A stretch of DNA of 7,101 nucleotides from an uncultured Bacteroidales bacterium (lineage in GTDB: Bacteria > Bacteroidota > Bacteroidia > Bacteroidales > Paludibacteraceae): the NCBI GenBank assembly GCA_937891905.1, contig CALATT010000104.1, forward strand, positions 1-7,101. The letters run 5' to 3'. A program made the position numbers and the translations under genes. The stretch's first letter is position 1; every line of letters starts with the position of its first letter. Below the pieces are notes generated by a model. It did not search any database. It was not told where the DNA came from and was given only the letters and a program-made list of their open reading frames with translations. Shown here piece by piece: positions 1 to 7,101 of the stretch.

Positions 1-1
1 G

Positions 2-2368
2 GGTATTGAGGGCGTTGAGGCAGCTCTGCGTGAGCGCCTTGCTGGACAAGAGTTCCCAGAAGTGCTCAAGAGCACACCTGGTGTACACGCCAACGGACAA
101 GGTGGTGGCTGGGGTGACTCAGAGATCTGGATGCGTGGTTTCGATAATAGTAATATCGCTACCATGGTGAATGGTGTGCCTATGAATGATATGGAGGGCG
201 GTAAAGTGTATTGGTCTAACTGGCAAGGACTGAGCGATGTGACAAGCGTCATGCAGACACAGCGCGGTATGGGTGCCAGCAAGCTATCTGCGCCTTCTGT
301 GGGTGGTACTATCAATATCGTTACCCGCAGCATTGACGCTAAGAAAGGCGGTATGCTTATGTATTCATTGGGTAATGATGGATACAACAAAGTGGCATTC
401 TCTTTCAGTACTGGATTGATGAAGAATGGATGGGCACTCACCGCTATGGCAAGCCGCACTTGGGGTGACGGATATGTACAAGGAACCAGTTTCCAAGGTT
501 ATAGCTATTTCCTTAATGTAGCAAAACGCATCAATGAGAATCATCAGTTGTCACTCACCGCTTTCGGTGCTCCTCAATGGCACTGGACACGCCCTGCAGG
601 TAAGTACGGCGCGCTCACACTCGCTGAGTGGAATCGCGTAGAGCAATACATGGCTGATGGTATGGACAGACGCCGCTACAACCCTTCATATGGTTTGGGC
701 GCAGATGGTAAGCAACAAGGTACTAACTACAACCAATACCATAAACCACAAATATCACTTAATCATATTTGGCAAATTGACGAGACCAGCAGTCTCAGTA
801 CAGTAGCCTATGTGTCTATCGGTCGCGGTTTTGGTAGCACAGCAGAACCAGGTCTCGATTCACCTTATTCATACAGCGATTTGACCAATGGTGCTAATAG
901 TGGTAAGATCACAACAGCTTTCCGCGATGAGGTAACAGGTATGTTCGATTACGCTAAGTTGGAGGCACTCAACGCTGCTTCTCCTACTGGTTCACTCCTC
1001 GCAAAGTTTGAGAATCGTAACTATCACAACTGGGTAGGACTCGTTTCTACATACAATAAGAAATTCCTCAATTGCCTCGACTTCACCGCTGGTGTGGATG
1101 CGCGTTGGTATCAAGGTATTCACCAAGCCGTATTGAGCGATCTCATGGGTGGCGACTACTTCATCGATGCACCACAACGACTCAAAGTGTCGGCAGAGAA
1201 CAACCCTCTCCGTAATGACGACAGTTGGGTATATGAGAAAATAGGTATCGGAGGTATTTCCTATCGTGACTACACTGGTACAATTGTACAAGAGGGCGTT
1301 TTCGCAAGTTTGGAGTATAGCAAGGATAACCTCTCTGCCTTCGTAAACGCTTCTGTATATGGTCAGCACAACTGGCGTACCGACCGCTACTACTATAATA
1401 ATGTAACAGCTCGCGACTCAGTGCCTCGTATCGGCGGTACTATCAAGGGAGGTATCAACTATAAGTTCGCTAAATACCACAATGTGTTTGTCAATGCTGG
1501 ATTCATCAGCCGTACACCAATGTATCAATCTATCTACATGAGTGTTTCTACCAGCAATGCTATCAATAACCAAGCTAAGAACGAGAAGATCGCTTCAGTG
1601 GAAGTAGGTTATGGCTTTGAGAATCAATATGTAAGCGTTCGCGCTAATGGTTATTTCACCGAGTGGCTCGATAAGTCAATGGTTAAGTATGGCAACTTGC
1701 AAGACCAAGACCAAACACCATTCTACATGAATATGACCGGTGTGGCAGCACAGCATATGGGACTCGAGTTTGAGTTGCGCGCACGCCCTGCTAAATGGGT
1801 TGAACTCAATGCAATGCTCTCACTCGGTAACTGGAAATGGGACCGCGACTCAGTAGTAGGATACGCCTATAATGAGCAAGGATTGCCTGTGACAGCTGAC
1901 GCACAAATCACAGAGATTGGCGCACCAGACCACTACTGGGCTAAAATCAATATGAAGGGTATCCATGTGGGTGGACAAGCACAAACAACCGCTAACTTCG
2001 GCGTTACTTTCAAGCCATTCAAGGGCTTCCGTATCGGTGGTGAATACACCCTCTATGATCGTAACTACTCATACTATTCATTCTCTGGTAGCGACCTCAC
2101 TCCTGGCAAAGCAATGAATATCGTAGAACCATACCGCTGCCCTGTAGGTGGCGCATTGGACCTCCGCGCAAGTTATACCTTTGACATGGGCGGCGTACGC
2201 GCTACTATCGGTGGTAATGTAACCAATGTGCTCAATCAATACTATATTGAGAAAGCATGGTCTGCAACAACATCCACTTCGTCTGTGGCAGAGAATACGA
2301 AGGATAATATCTATTTCTTCTACAACAAAGGTCGTCAATGGAATATCCGTCTCAAGATTATGTTCTAA
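2..2368 (+). CDS. TonB-dependent outer-membrane receptor, 5' end missing
   Basis: Outer-membrane beta-barrel that imports a ligand using energy from TonB-ExbB-ExbD. The frame is open from base 2, so the gene begins before the window; the GTG at 62 is an internal codon, not a start. Of the 788 residues visible, about 13-110 are the plug domain: FPEVLKSTPGV, the RGFDNSNIATMVNGVPMND stretch, VYWSNWQGLSDV, then the plug-closing GGTINIVTRS. The rest is a barrel of alternating aromatic strands. Near the C terminus (about 737-788) lie GGNVTNVLNQYYIEKAW and a last strand ending in Phe, the usual signal for BAM-mediated insertion. Missing are the signal peptide, probably a carboxypeptidase-regulatory-like N-terminal domain, and any TonB box. 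The plug lacks the SusC-type signature and the visible barrel is shorter than in SusC proteins, so I class it as a generic Bacteroidota receptor. It is 44 bases before a lipoprotein gene and probably co-transcribed with it. Substrate unknown. The family call is secure. Confidence 0.95.
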   Translation, partial: GIEGVEAALRERLAGQEFPEVLKSTPGVHANGQGGGWGDSEIWMRGFDNSNIATMVNGVPMNDMEGGKVYWSNWQGLSDVTSVMQTQRGMGASKLSAPSVGGTINIVTRSIDAKKGGMLMYSLGNDGYNKVAFSFSTGLMKNGWALTAMASRTWGDGYVQGTSFQGYSYFLNVAKRINENHQLSLTAFGAPQWHWTRPAGKYGALTLAEWNRVEQYMADGMDRRRYNPSYGLGADGKQQGTNYNQYHKPQISLNHIWQIDETSSLSTVAYVSIGRGFGSTAEPGLDSPYSYSDLTNGANSGKITTAFRDEVTGMFDYAKLEALNAASPTGSLLAKFENRNYHNWVGLVSTYNKKFLNCLDFTAGVDARWYQGIHQAVLSDLMGGDYFIDAPQRLKVSAENNPLRNDDSWVYEKIGIGGISYRDYTGTIVQEGVFASLEYSKDNLSAFVNASVYGQHNWRTDRYYYNNVTARDSVPRIGGTIKGGINYKFAKYHNVFVNAGFISRTPMYQSIYMSVSTSNAINNQAKNEKIASVEVGYGFENQYVSVRANGYFTEWLDKSMVKYGNLQDQDQTPFYMNMTGVAAQHMGLEFELRARPAKWVELNAMLSLGNWKWDRDSVVGYAYNEQGLPVTADAQITEIGAPDHYWAKINMKGIHVGGQAQTTANFGVTFKPFKGFRIGGEYTLYDRNYSYYSFSGSDLTPGKAMNIVEPYRCPVGGALDLRASYTFDMGGVRATIGGNVTNVLNQYYIEKAWSATTSTSSVAENTKDNIYFFYNKGRQWNIRLKIMF

Positions 2369-2412
2369 GCAGAAATATCCAATGATGAATATCAATTTAA
2401 TGTAACAGAAAA

Positions 2413-3840
2413 ATGAATACAAATATGAAAGCAAAATATATCTTATCCATCGCTATCGCTGCCCTCGCATTCACCGCATGCGATAACTATTTCGATGACA
2501 AGTACTTGGATAATGGCAATCCACAAATCAGCGAGGTGAAGACTTATGACTACACCCTCACCGAGGCTGATTACGCTACTATCGCTGCCAATAAAACCAA
2601 TAAAACATATGCACAAAACTTGGACTCTCTTCCAGGTCAAACAGCTAATCAGGATGCGCTTAAGCAAGTGGGAGAAAACCTCTATTTCAATGAGATAGCA
2701 TCCGCAGATATGTATGTTCCTGCGTTTATCTACGGCAAATATCCACACCTTGATCCAGGCTCAACCTTCAATGTGACTTACAAAACTTGGGATGGACTGC
2801 CAAAGTATTTGGATATGCTCAATGCAACTATCCAATACACTCTCTCAGATGCTGATTACGCTACCATCACAGGCGTAGCAGATGCTACCTATCTCACCGA
2901 GGCTGACCTTGCTAATGTAGGTGCAGTATTGCCACAAGTGGATGATAACTTCCTCTGCGGCGCGGTGTATCAATACAAAGACGCAGATGGAACCATCAAG
3001 AAAGTAGAAAATATCTTCATCTACGAGGATGGATGGCTCTGGAAACCATATACACATGCAGAGTGCCCATTGCATGTACTCCCTGCTGAGGCGAATGGAC
3101 AAACTATCAAATGGCTTGATAATACCTATCCATATGCAGTGAAAGACGATAAGGTGGTGGTGATGGTTTATGATAAGAAATCATCTTTCTATGTGGCTAC
3201 CGAGTACAACCACGACGGAGCACAATGGGTGGCTAATACAGGTATTATCGAGGAGACTATGACTTTCGTTCTCTCTGAAGGCTGGGCTGCTAACCTCTCC
3301 ACCTACTACCGCCAAGCTATCGCTGGTGATGGCAATAAAGGAAAAATCGTAGTGCAAGACTTCAATCTGCAAGATGGAATCACATATATCTGGACCTATA
3401 CCGATGCATATGGTATGAAGGGTACTGCATATTATGGCGGTCCTCACTACGGCGAAGGATGGTTCGTTACCCCATATTTCAAACTCAAGAAATCAAAACA
3501 ACCAGCCCTCTCATTCGACCAAGCTATCAACTACGGTCCAACTGAGGAAGCAGGTCGCTATACACAAGTCACTGTGTGGGTTTCTACTGATTATGTGGAT
3601 GATGTGCGCACCGCTACCTGGACACAACTGCCATGGAATATGTACGATGAGGCCACCAACACTGGATTCCCAACAGCTAATAGTTGGACCTTCTACAACT
3701 CGGGTCGTATGGACCTCAGTGCATGGAATGACCAGCGCATCTGTATCGGTTTCCGCTACAAGTCCGAACCAGACCAAACATGCTCTACATGGGAGGTGAA
3801 AAATATCCTTGTAAGCGAACCTGAAGCAGCAGAGGAATAA
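2413..3840 (+). CDS. Outer-membrane lipoprotein with duplicated N-terminal module and C-terminal choice-of-anchor J-like domain
   Basis: Probable surface lipoprotein partner of the upstream receptor. Residues 1-22 form a signal peptide (Lys6, Lys8, then a hydrophobic stretch) ending in the lipobox FTA-C with lipidated Cys23. The following DNYFDD is acidic, like the lipoprotein export signal that sends Bacteroidota lipoproteins to the cell surface. Residues about 45-130 and 140-215 each begin with a similar segment (DYTLTEADYATI at 46, QYTLSDADYATI at 141), so a module appears duplicated. Residues about 310-470 contain GWFVTPYFKL, PALSFDQAINYG, TQVTVWVSTDY and a final WEVKNILVSEP, a pattern typical of choice-of-anchor J / DUF5017 jelly-roll domains, which often bind carbohydrate or protein. 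No catalytic motif is visible. ATG 2425 (Met5) is an equally plausible start and gives a shorter n-region; upstream DNA is A-rich without a Shine-Dalgarno sequence. The localisation is strong; the ligand and exact domain name are uncertain. Confidence 0.85.
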   Translation: MNTNMKAKYILSIAIAALAFTACDNYFDDKYLDNGNPQISEVKTYDYTLTEADYATIAANKTNKTYAQNLDSLPGQTANQDALKQVGENLYFNEIASADMYVPAFIYGKYPHLDPGSTFNVTYKTWDGLPKYLDMLNATIQYTLSDADYATITGVADATYLTEADLANVGAVLPQVDDNFLCGAVYQYKDADGTIKKVENIFIYEDGWLWKPYTHAECPLHVLPAEANGQTIKWLDNTYPYAVKDDKVVVMVYDKKSSFYVATEYNHDGAQWVANTGIIEETMTFVLSEGWAANLSTYYRQAIAGDGNKGKIVVQDFNLQDGITYIWTYTDAYGMKGTAYYGGPHYGEGWFVTPYFKLKKSKQPALSFDQAINYGPTEEAGRYTQVTVWVSTDYVDDVRTATWTQLPWNMYDEATNTGFPTANSWTFYNSGRMDLSAWNDQRICIGFRYKSEPDQTCSTWEVKNILVSEPEAAEE

Positions 3841-3851
3841 TACCACACGAT

Positions 3852-3880
3852 TAAGAAGATAATTCTTACATACCTTTTTT
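3852..3880 (+). terminator. Possible weak intrinsic terminator after the lipoprotein gene
   Basis: Twelve bases after the lipoprotein stop, TAAGAA (3852-3857) and TTCTTA (3863-3868) form a perfect 6-bp inverted repeat around a 5-base loop. A run of six T follows at 3875-3880. The stem has only one G-C pair and the T-run starts six bases after it, so this is weak for an intrinsic terminator. Its position at the end of the receptor-lipoprotein pair is the main argument in favour. Confidence 0.3.
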
Positions 3881-3955
3881 GATTCGTATGTGCGGCAGTC
3901 CATTAGCCATTATTGGCGTGGACTTGCCAAGCACATACTAAAAACCCCAACAACC

Positions 3956-5317
3956 ATGAATACCTTCACTCCTCAAGATTTAGAACAACTGCATGCACAC
4001 GGTATTTCCGTAGAGAAAGCAGAGCAACAACTATCGTATTTCCGTACTGGTTTTCCACAATTGGATATCATCTCTCCTGCGGGTGTGAAAAACGGAATAC
4101 TCAGTCCAAAACGCGCTGAACAAGAAGAGTATATTGCCCTCTGGAAGCAATACCTTGCAGAAGGACACAAAGTGCTCAAATTCGTTCCTGCCTCTGGCGC
4201 TGCGAGTCGTATGTTCAAAGACCTCTTCCAATACCTTGAGGATGGAGTGGAAACACCATTCATCGCTGAGTTTCTTGCCCATAAGGACGATTTCGCTTTC
4301 GGTCCACAACTGATGGGAAAAGAGGGACAAGAGAGCGTTCGCTATCTGCTCAAAGATATGCATTATGGCGAACTGCCCAAAGGACTTCTGCTCTTCCATA
4401 AATACCGCGATGGTGCACGCACACCTGCGCTGGAGCATTTAGTGGAAGGAGCACTCTACTGCGCACCAGAACGCACCGCAGACGAGAAACCTACCGTATA
4501 TATCCACTTTACCGTCTCTCATGACCATCTACCACTCTTTAGGCAACATATTGCCAATCACCTCAAGGCATTCGAAGAGAAATACCAAGTGCGCTATGAT
4601 ATTACATTCAGCGAACAACTATCTTCTACCGATACGATAGCCGCCAATCCTGATGGTACGCCATTCCGTACCAAAGAAGGTAAACTCCTTTTCCGTCCGG
4701 GTGGACATGGGGCACTCATTGAGAACCTCAACCAGCAGGACGCAGATATCATCTTTATCAAGAATATAGATAATGTGGTGCCAGATAAACTCAAAAAAGA
4801 CACCATCCGCTACAAGCAAATATTAGGTGGTGTATTGGTTAGCGAACAGAAACGCGTCTTCGAAGCGCTACAAAATCCTGATTTAACTGAGGAAGAGCGA
4901 GCGTTGCTCAATCGCCCTATTCGCGTTTGTGGCGTGGTGAAGAATACAGGAGAACCGGGCGGTGGACCATTCCTTGTGCGCGACGAGAACGGAAATATCT
5001 CATGCCAGATACTTGAGTCCAGTCAGATAGCAGACCCACAACTCATGGCGCAATCCACACACTTCAATCCAGTGGACCTTGTTTGTGCTATCAAGGACTA
5101 CGAAGCACAACCATTCAACTTGCCTGATTTTGTGGACCCACAAACTGGATTTATATCCAATAAGTCGAAAGATGGTAAGGAACTATTAGCGCTCGAATTA
5201 CCTGGCTTGTGGAATGGAGCCATGAGCAAATGGAATACTATCTTTGTGGAAGTACCAGTTAGCACTTTCAATCCAGTGAAGACCGTTAACGATCTATTAC
5301 GCGAACAACATCAATAA
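3956..5317 (+). CDS. DUF4301 family protein, putative nucleotidyltransferase-like enzyme
   Basis: The 453 residues match the Bacteroidota DUF4301 family, whose function I do not know to be established. Several blocks resemble, in order, the UDP-sugar pyrophosphorylase family: PASGAASRMFK (78-88) at the place of the nucleotide-binding GGxGTRLG loop; YIHFTVSHDHLPLF (182-195) like the MTSxxT segment; FRPGGHGALIENL (246-258) like the PPGHGD or PGGNGG uridine loop; DADIIFIKNIDNVVPD (262-277) like the IDNL metal-binding segment; and VCGVVKNTGEPGG (324-336) followed by ILESSQI, like the VGVV...VEYSE block. An NTP:sugar-1-phosphate transferase activity is therefore inferred, not shown. ATG 3956 is preferred because the family begins near this FTPQDLEQL segment; the frame stays open to a GTG at 3890, but that extension looks like translated spacer. 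The sugar kinase gene starts 6 bases after the stop, so the two are almost certainly co-transcribed. Family assignment is firm; activity is tentative. Confidence 0.9.
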   Translation: MNTFTPQDLEQLHAHGISVEKAEQQLSYFRTGFPQLDIISPAGVKNGILSPKRAEQEEYIALWKQYLAEGHKVLKFVPASGAASRMFKDLFQYLEDGVETPFIAEFLAHKDDFAFGPQLMGKEGQESVRYLLKDMHYGELPKGLLLFHKYRDGARTPALEHLVEGALYCAPERTADEKPTVYIHFTVSHDHLPLFRQHIANHLKAFEEKYQVRYDITFSEQLSSTDTIAANPDGTPFRTKEGKLLFRPGGHGALIENLNQQDADIIFIKNIDNVVPDKLKKDTIRYKQILGGVLVSEQKRVFEALQNPDLTEEERALLNRPIRVCGVVKNTGEPGGGPFLVRDENGNISCQILESSQIADPQLMAQSTHFNPVDLVCAIKDYEAQPFNLPDFVDPQTGFISNKSKDGKELLALELPGLWNGAMSKWNTIFVEVPVSTFNPVKTVNDLLREQHQ

Positions 5318-5323
5318 ACACCT

Positions 5324-6187
5324 ATGATACTCATTGCAGATAGCGGAAGCACCAAAGTGCATTGGTGCCTATTGACCGCCACAGGTCAGTGTACTGATGT
5401 ATATACTGATGGCATAAATCCCCTTTTTCAAACATCAGATGCCATGCGTAATAGTATTTGCAATCAGTTATTACCCAAGATTAGTCATCTGCTTTGGGTG
5501 GGCACCCTGACGCATGTCTTCTTCTACGGCGCAGGATGCACACCGGAGAAGAAAATCTTCGTACAACGAGCTATCGAATCCGTATTCAAAAAAGCACAAG
5601 TATTTGTGGAATCAGACATGCTTGGTGCGGCGCGAGGACTATTGGGACGCCAATCAGGAGTAGCATGTATCCTCGGAACGGGGAGCGGAAGTTGCTATTA
5701 CAACGGAGAAAATATCGAATGGAATGTGCCTTCATTAGGATACATCCTTGGCGACGAAGGAAGCGCAGCAGTGCTTGGTAAGAAACTCGTTGGCGACCTA
5801 CTCAAGAACCAATTGGGTGATGACCTTAAGCAGGCTTTCTTCAGCGAATATGACACCTCGATGGCAGATATCATTGAGAAAGTATATCGTCAACCATTTC
5901 CAAATCGCTTCTTAGCTAAACTATCGCGTTTCTGTGCAGACCATATAGATGATGAACGCATATACGCGCTCGTGTATGACCATTTTGTGCAGTTTATCCG
6001 CAGAAACCTATTACAATACAAAACAGATACGCCTATCGGTTTTGTGGGGTCTATTGCTTTTTACTATCGTCCTATCTTAGAAAAAGCTATGCAGGCCGAG
6101 GGACTTCCTCTTGGACAAATACTACAGGACCCTATAGAGGGACTCAAAGAGTATCACAAGGACGCAGCAGTCCCCACTACTGTCTAA
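5324..6187 (+). CDS. BadF/BadG/BcrA/BcrD-type ATPase, probable N-acetylhexosamine (GlcNAc- or MurNAc-like) kinase
   Basis: Cytoplasmic sugar kinase of the ASKHA fold, predicted to transfer the ATP gamma-phosphate to an amino sugar or related sugar. The 287 residues show phosphate-1 motif ADSGSTKVHW (5-14), a likely catalytic Asp98 in VESDMLGAARGLLG, phosphate-2 motif ILGTGSGS (116-123), the family block GYILGDEGSAAVLGKKL (139-155), and an adenosine motif GFVGSIAFYYRPIL (239-252). The length is normal for compact bacterial GlcNAc-kinase-like members of this family. It has none of the cysteines expected for the Fe-S cluster of the 2-hydroxyacyl-CoA dehydratase or benzoyl-CoA reductase activators, which favours a sugar kinase. 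The start follows the DUF4301 stop by 6 bases and no other start fits. The gene ends in a tandem stop, TAATAA. Substrate choice (GlcNAc, MurNAc, glucosamine or another sugar) and the hydroxyl phosphorylated cannot be read from sequence. Confidence 0.88.
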   Translation: MILIADSGSTKVHWCLLTATGQCTDVYTDGINPLFQTSDAMRNSICNQLLPKISHLLWVGTLTHVFFYGAGCTPEKKIFVQRAIESVFKKAQVFVESDMLGAARGLLGRQSGVACILGTGSGSCYYNGENIEWNVPSLGYILGDEGSAAVLGKKLVGDLLKNQLGDDLKQAFFSEYDTSMADIIEKVYRQPFPNRFLAKLSRFCADHIDDERIYALVYDHFVQFIRRNLLQYKTDTPIGFVGSIAFYYRPILEKAMQAEGLPLGQILQDPIEGLKEYHKDAAVPTTV

Positions 6188-6190
6188 TAA

Positions 6191-6210
6191 ATTATTCATT
6201 ATTCATTATT
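6191..6210. repeat. 7-bp tandem repeat (ATTATTC, about 2.9 copies)
   Basis: The spacer between the kinase and glycosyltransferase genes contains ATTATTC, ATTATTC, ATTATT in perfect head-to-tail order. It ends six bases before the glycosyltransferase ATG and just before an in-frame TAA at 6211. Being outside both reading frames, a change in copy number would alter spacing and AT-content upstream of the start, not the protein sequence. Confidence 0.8.
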
Positions 6211-6216
6211 TAAGTA

Positions 6217-7101
6217 ATGTCTATCTCCATTTTTAATCTCTCAGGCCGTGTGTGTTCCACCGCTGCCATCAAGCAAATAGCCGCACAGGCCACAACTCCT
6301 TATACCATCATATGCCTCAAACCCGAAATAGAGTGGGTCTATAGAGCGCAAGAACGCATGGTGCAAGTATTGGAGCAAACCAATGCAACGATGGTCTATG
6401 CCGACCATTTTAATAAAGTGCAGAATGCAAACGGCGAATGGATAGAGACACCCGCGCCTGTCATTGACTATCAGATAGGCGCACTGCGCGATGATTTCGA
6501 TTTTGGTAGTGTCATGCTCTGGCGAACAACCGCCTTGCAGCAACTCGTTGCCCAGATGGATCACGACTATACCTACGCAGGATTATATGACTTGCGTCTT
6601 CGCGCTTCTCACCTCGTTCACATTCCAGAATACCTCTACTACGAGGTAGAAACCGATACACGCAAGAGTGGAGAGAAACTATTCGATTATGTTAATCCAA
6701 GCAATAGAGCAGTACAGATAGAGATGGAGCAATGCGTCACTGCTCACCTCCAACGCATAGGCGCTTATTTGCAACCAGGCGACTACCAAGCATTGCCCGA
6801 ACCATCGGATCATCCTGTCACCGCAAGCGTCATCATCCCATGCCGCAATCGCGTACGAACCATCGGAGATGCCATCCGTAGTGCCCTCAGTCAGGAGGTA
6901 AGGGACGGATATTCATTCAATGTGATCGTAGTGGATGATAACTCTGTGGATGGCACGGTGGATGTGATCAAGAGTATTCAAGATGAGCGACTCATTTATA
7001 TAGCCCAAGATAAAACATGGCATGCTATCGGCGGTAACTGGAATATAGCTATCCATGACCCTCGTTGTGGTAAGTATGCTATCCAACTCGATTCAGACGA
7101 T
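6217..7101 (+). CDS. Glycosyltransferase family 2 protein with degenerate N-terminal GT-like half, 3' end missing
   Basis: Transfers a sugar from an activated donor to an unknown acceptor, probably at the cytoplasmic face during surface-glycan assembly. There are 295 codons visible, and the frame is still open at the window end. A GT2 catalytic domain starts at about residue 203: ASVIIPCRNR (203-212), VIVVDDNSVDGT (236-247) for nucleotide binding, and LDSDD at 291-295, the DxD metal site, exactly where the window stops. Residues about 20-150 resemble the later part of another GT-A domain (ATMVYADHF at 57-65, IDYQIGALRDDFDFGSVMLW at 83-102). The expected DxD is replaced by LKPE (34-37), and most of its nucleotide-binding half is absent. 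An in-frame TAA at 6211-6213 lies two codons before the ATG, so this start is well fixed; the next Met is residue 48. It follows the kinase by 29 bases and is probably in the same operon. Donor and acceptor are unknown. Confidence 0.88.
   Translation, partial: MSISIFNLSGRVCSTAAIKQIAAQATTPYTIICLKPEIEWVYRAQERMVQVLEQTNATMVYADHFNKVQNANGEWIETPAPVIDYQIGALRDDFDFGSVMLWRTTALQQLVAQMDHDYTYAGLYDLRLRASHLVHIPEYLYYEVETDTRKSGEKLFDYVNPSNRAVQIEMEQCVTAHLQRIGAYLQPGDYQALPEPSDHPVTASVIIPCRNRVRTIGDAIRSALSQEVRDGYSFNVIVVDDNSVDGTVDVIKSIQDERLIYIAQDKTWHAIGGNWNIAIHDPRCGKYAIQLDSDD

Noticed and set aside
992..1369. Antisense open frame of 125 codons inside the receptor gene.
   Set aside because: It lies wholly opposite a clear barrel coding region and resembles no family. 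The same applies to the other antisense frames, for example 2078-2434, 3511-3903 and 4031-4438.
2382..2405. Seven-codon leader reading frame (starting ATGATG) between the receptor and lipoprotein genes.
   Set aside because: It is short, has no amino-acid bias suggesting attenuation and no associated hairpin; it is likely chance in AT-rich spacer.
3434..3799. Second + strand frame of 121 codons overlapping the lipoprotein gene.
   Set aside because: It lies within the jelly-roll coding region in a different frame, has low-complexity composition and no recognisable domain.
3890..3955. GTG start at 3890 giving a 22-residue longer DUF4301 protein.
   Set aside because: The added residues do not resemble the family N terminus, and ATG 3956 places the start right at the conserved FTPQDLEQL segment.
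3869..3955. Promoter for the DUF4301-kinase-glycosyltransferase genes.
   Set aside because: TACCTTTT (3871-3878) is near the Bacteroidota -7 consensus TAnnTTTG but lacks the final G, and no well-spaced -33 TTG partner was found. A promoter is expected here but cannot be pinpointed.
5324..6187. Naming the kinase as a MurNAc kinase or as an activator of a dehydratase.
   Set aside because: Substrate specificity within the BadF/BcrA family cannot be read from these motifs, no MurNAc-6-phosphate etherase gene is adjacent, and the cluster-binding cysteines of activators are absent.

Overview
The window reads as part of a Bacteroidota chromosome, most likely of the order Bacteroidales. The signs are a TonB-dependent receptor of the type common in that group, a lipoprotein with an acidic stretch after its lipid-anchored cysteine, a DUF4301-family protein (a family I know essentially from Bacteroidota), and start codons without Shine-Dalgarno sequences but often with A-rich upstream DNA. 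The genus cannot be fixed from the sequence. All five genes lie on the + strand and are tightly packed. I see no RNA genes, mobile elements, CRISPR arrays or phage genes.

Left part (1-3840), outer-membrane uptake pair. The window opens inside a TonB-dependent receptor; its plug domain is nearly complete and its beta-barrel runs to the stop at 2368. After 44 bases comes a 475-residue lipoprotein (2413-3840) with a duplicated N-terminal module and a C-terminal beta-sandwich of the choice-of-anchor J / DUF5017 kind. Together they look like a receptor with a surface-exposed partner, comparable in logic to SusC/SusD but with neither a SusC-type plug signature nor a SusD-type partner. The ligand is unknown.

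Middle spacer (3841-3955). This 115-base gap holds a weak inverted repeat with a T-run and no convincing promoter. It probably separates the uptake pair from the next transcription unit.

Right part (3956-7101), putative sugar-activation and glycosylation cluster. A DUF4301 protein (3956-5317) is followed after only 6 bases by a BadF/BcrA-type sugar kinase (5324-6187). After a further 29 bases, which contain a 7-bp tandem repeat, comes a glycosyltransferase (6217 to the window end, incomplete). The DUF4301 protein carries what look like UDP-sugar pyrophosphorylase motifs in the expected order. The cluster could therefore contain all steps from free sugar to sugar phosphate to NDP-sugar to glycan. 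This is an inference from motif resemblance and gene order and is the most interesting idea in the window. The glycosyltransferase has an intact GT2 domain starting near residue 203, preceded by what looks like the remains of a second, degenerate GT-A domain.
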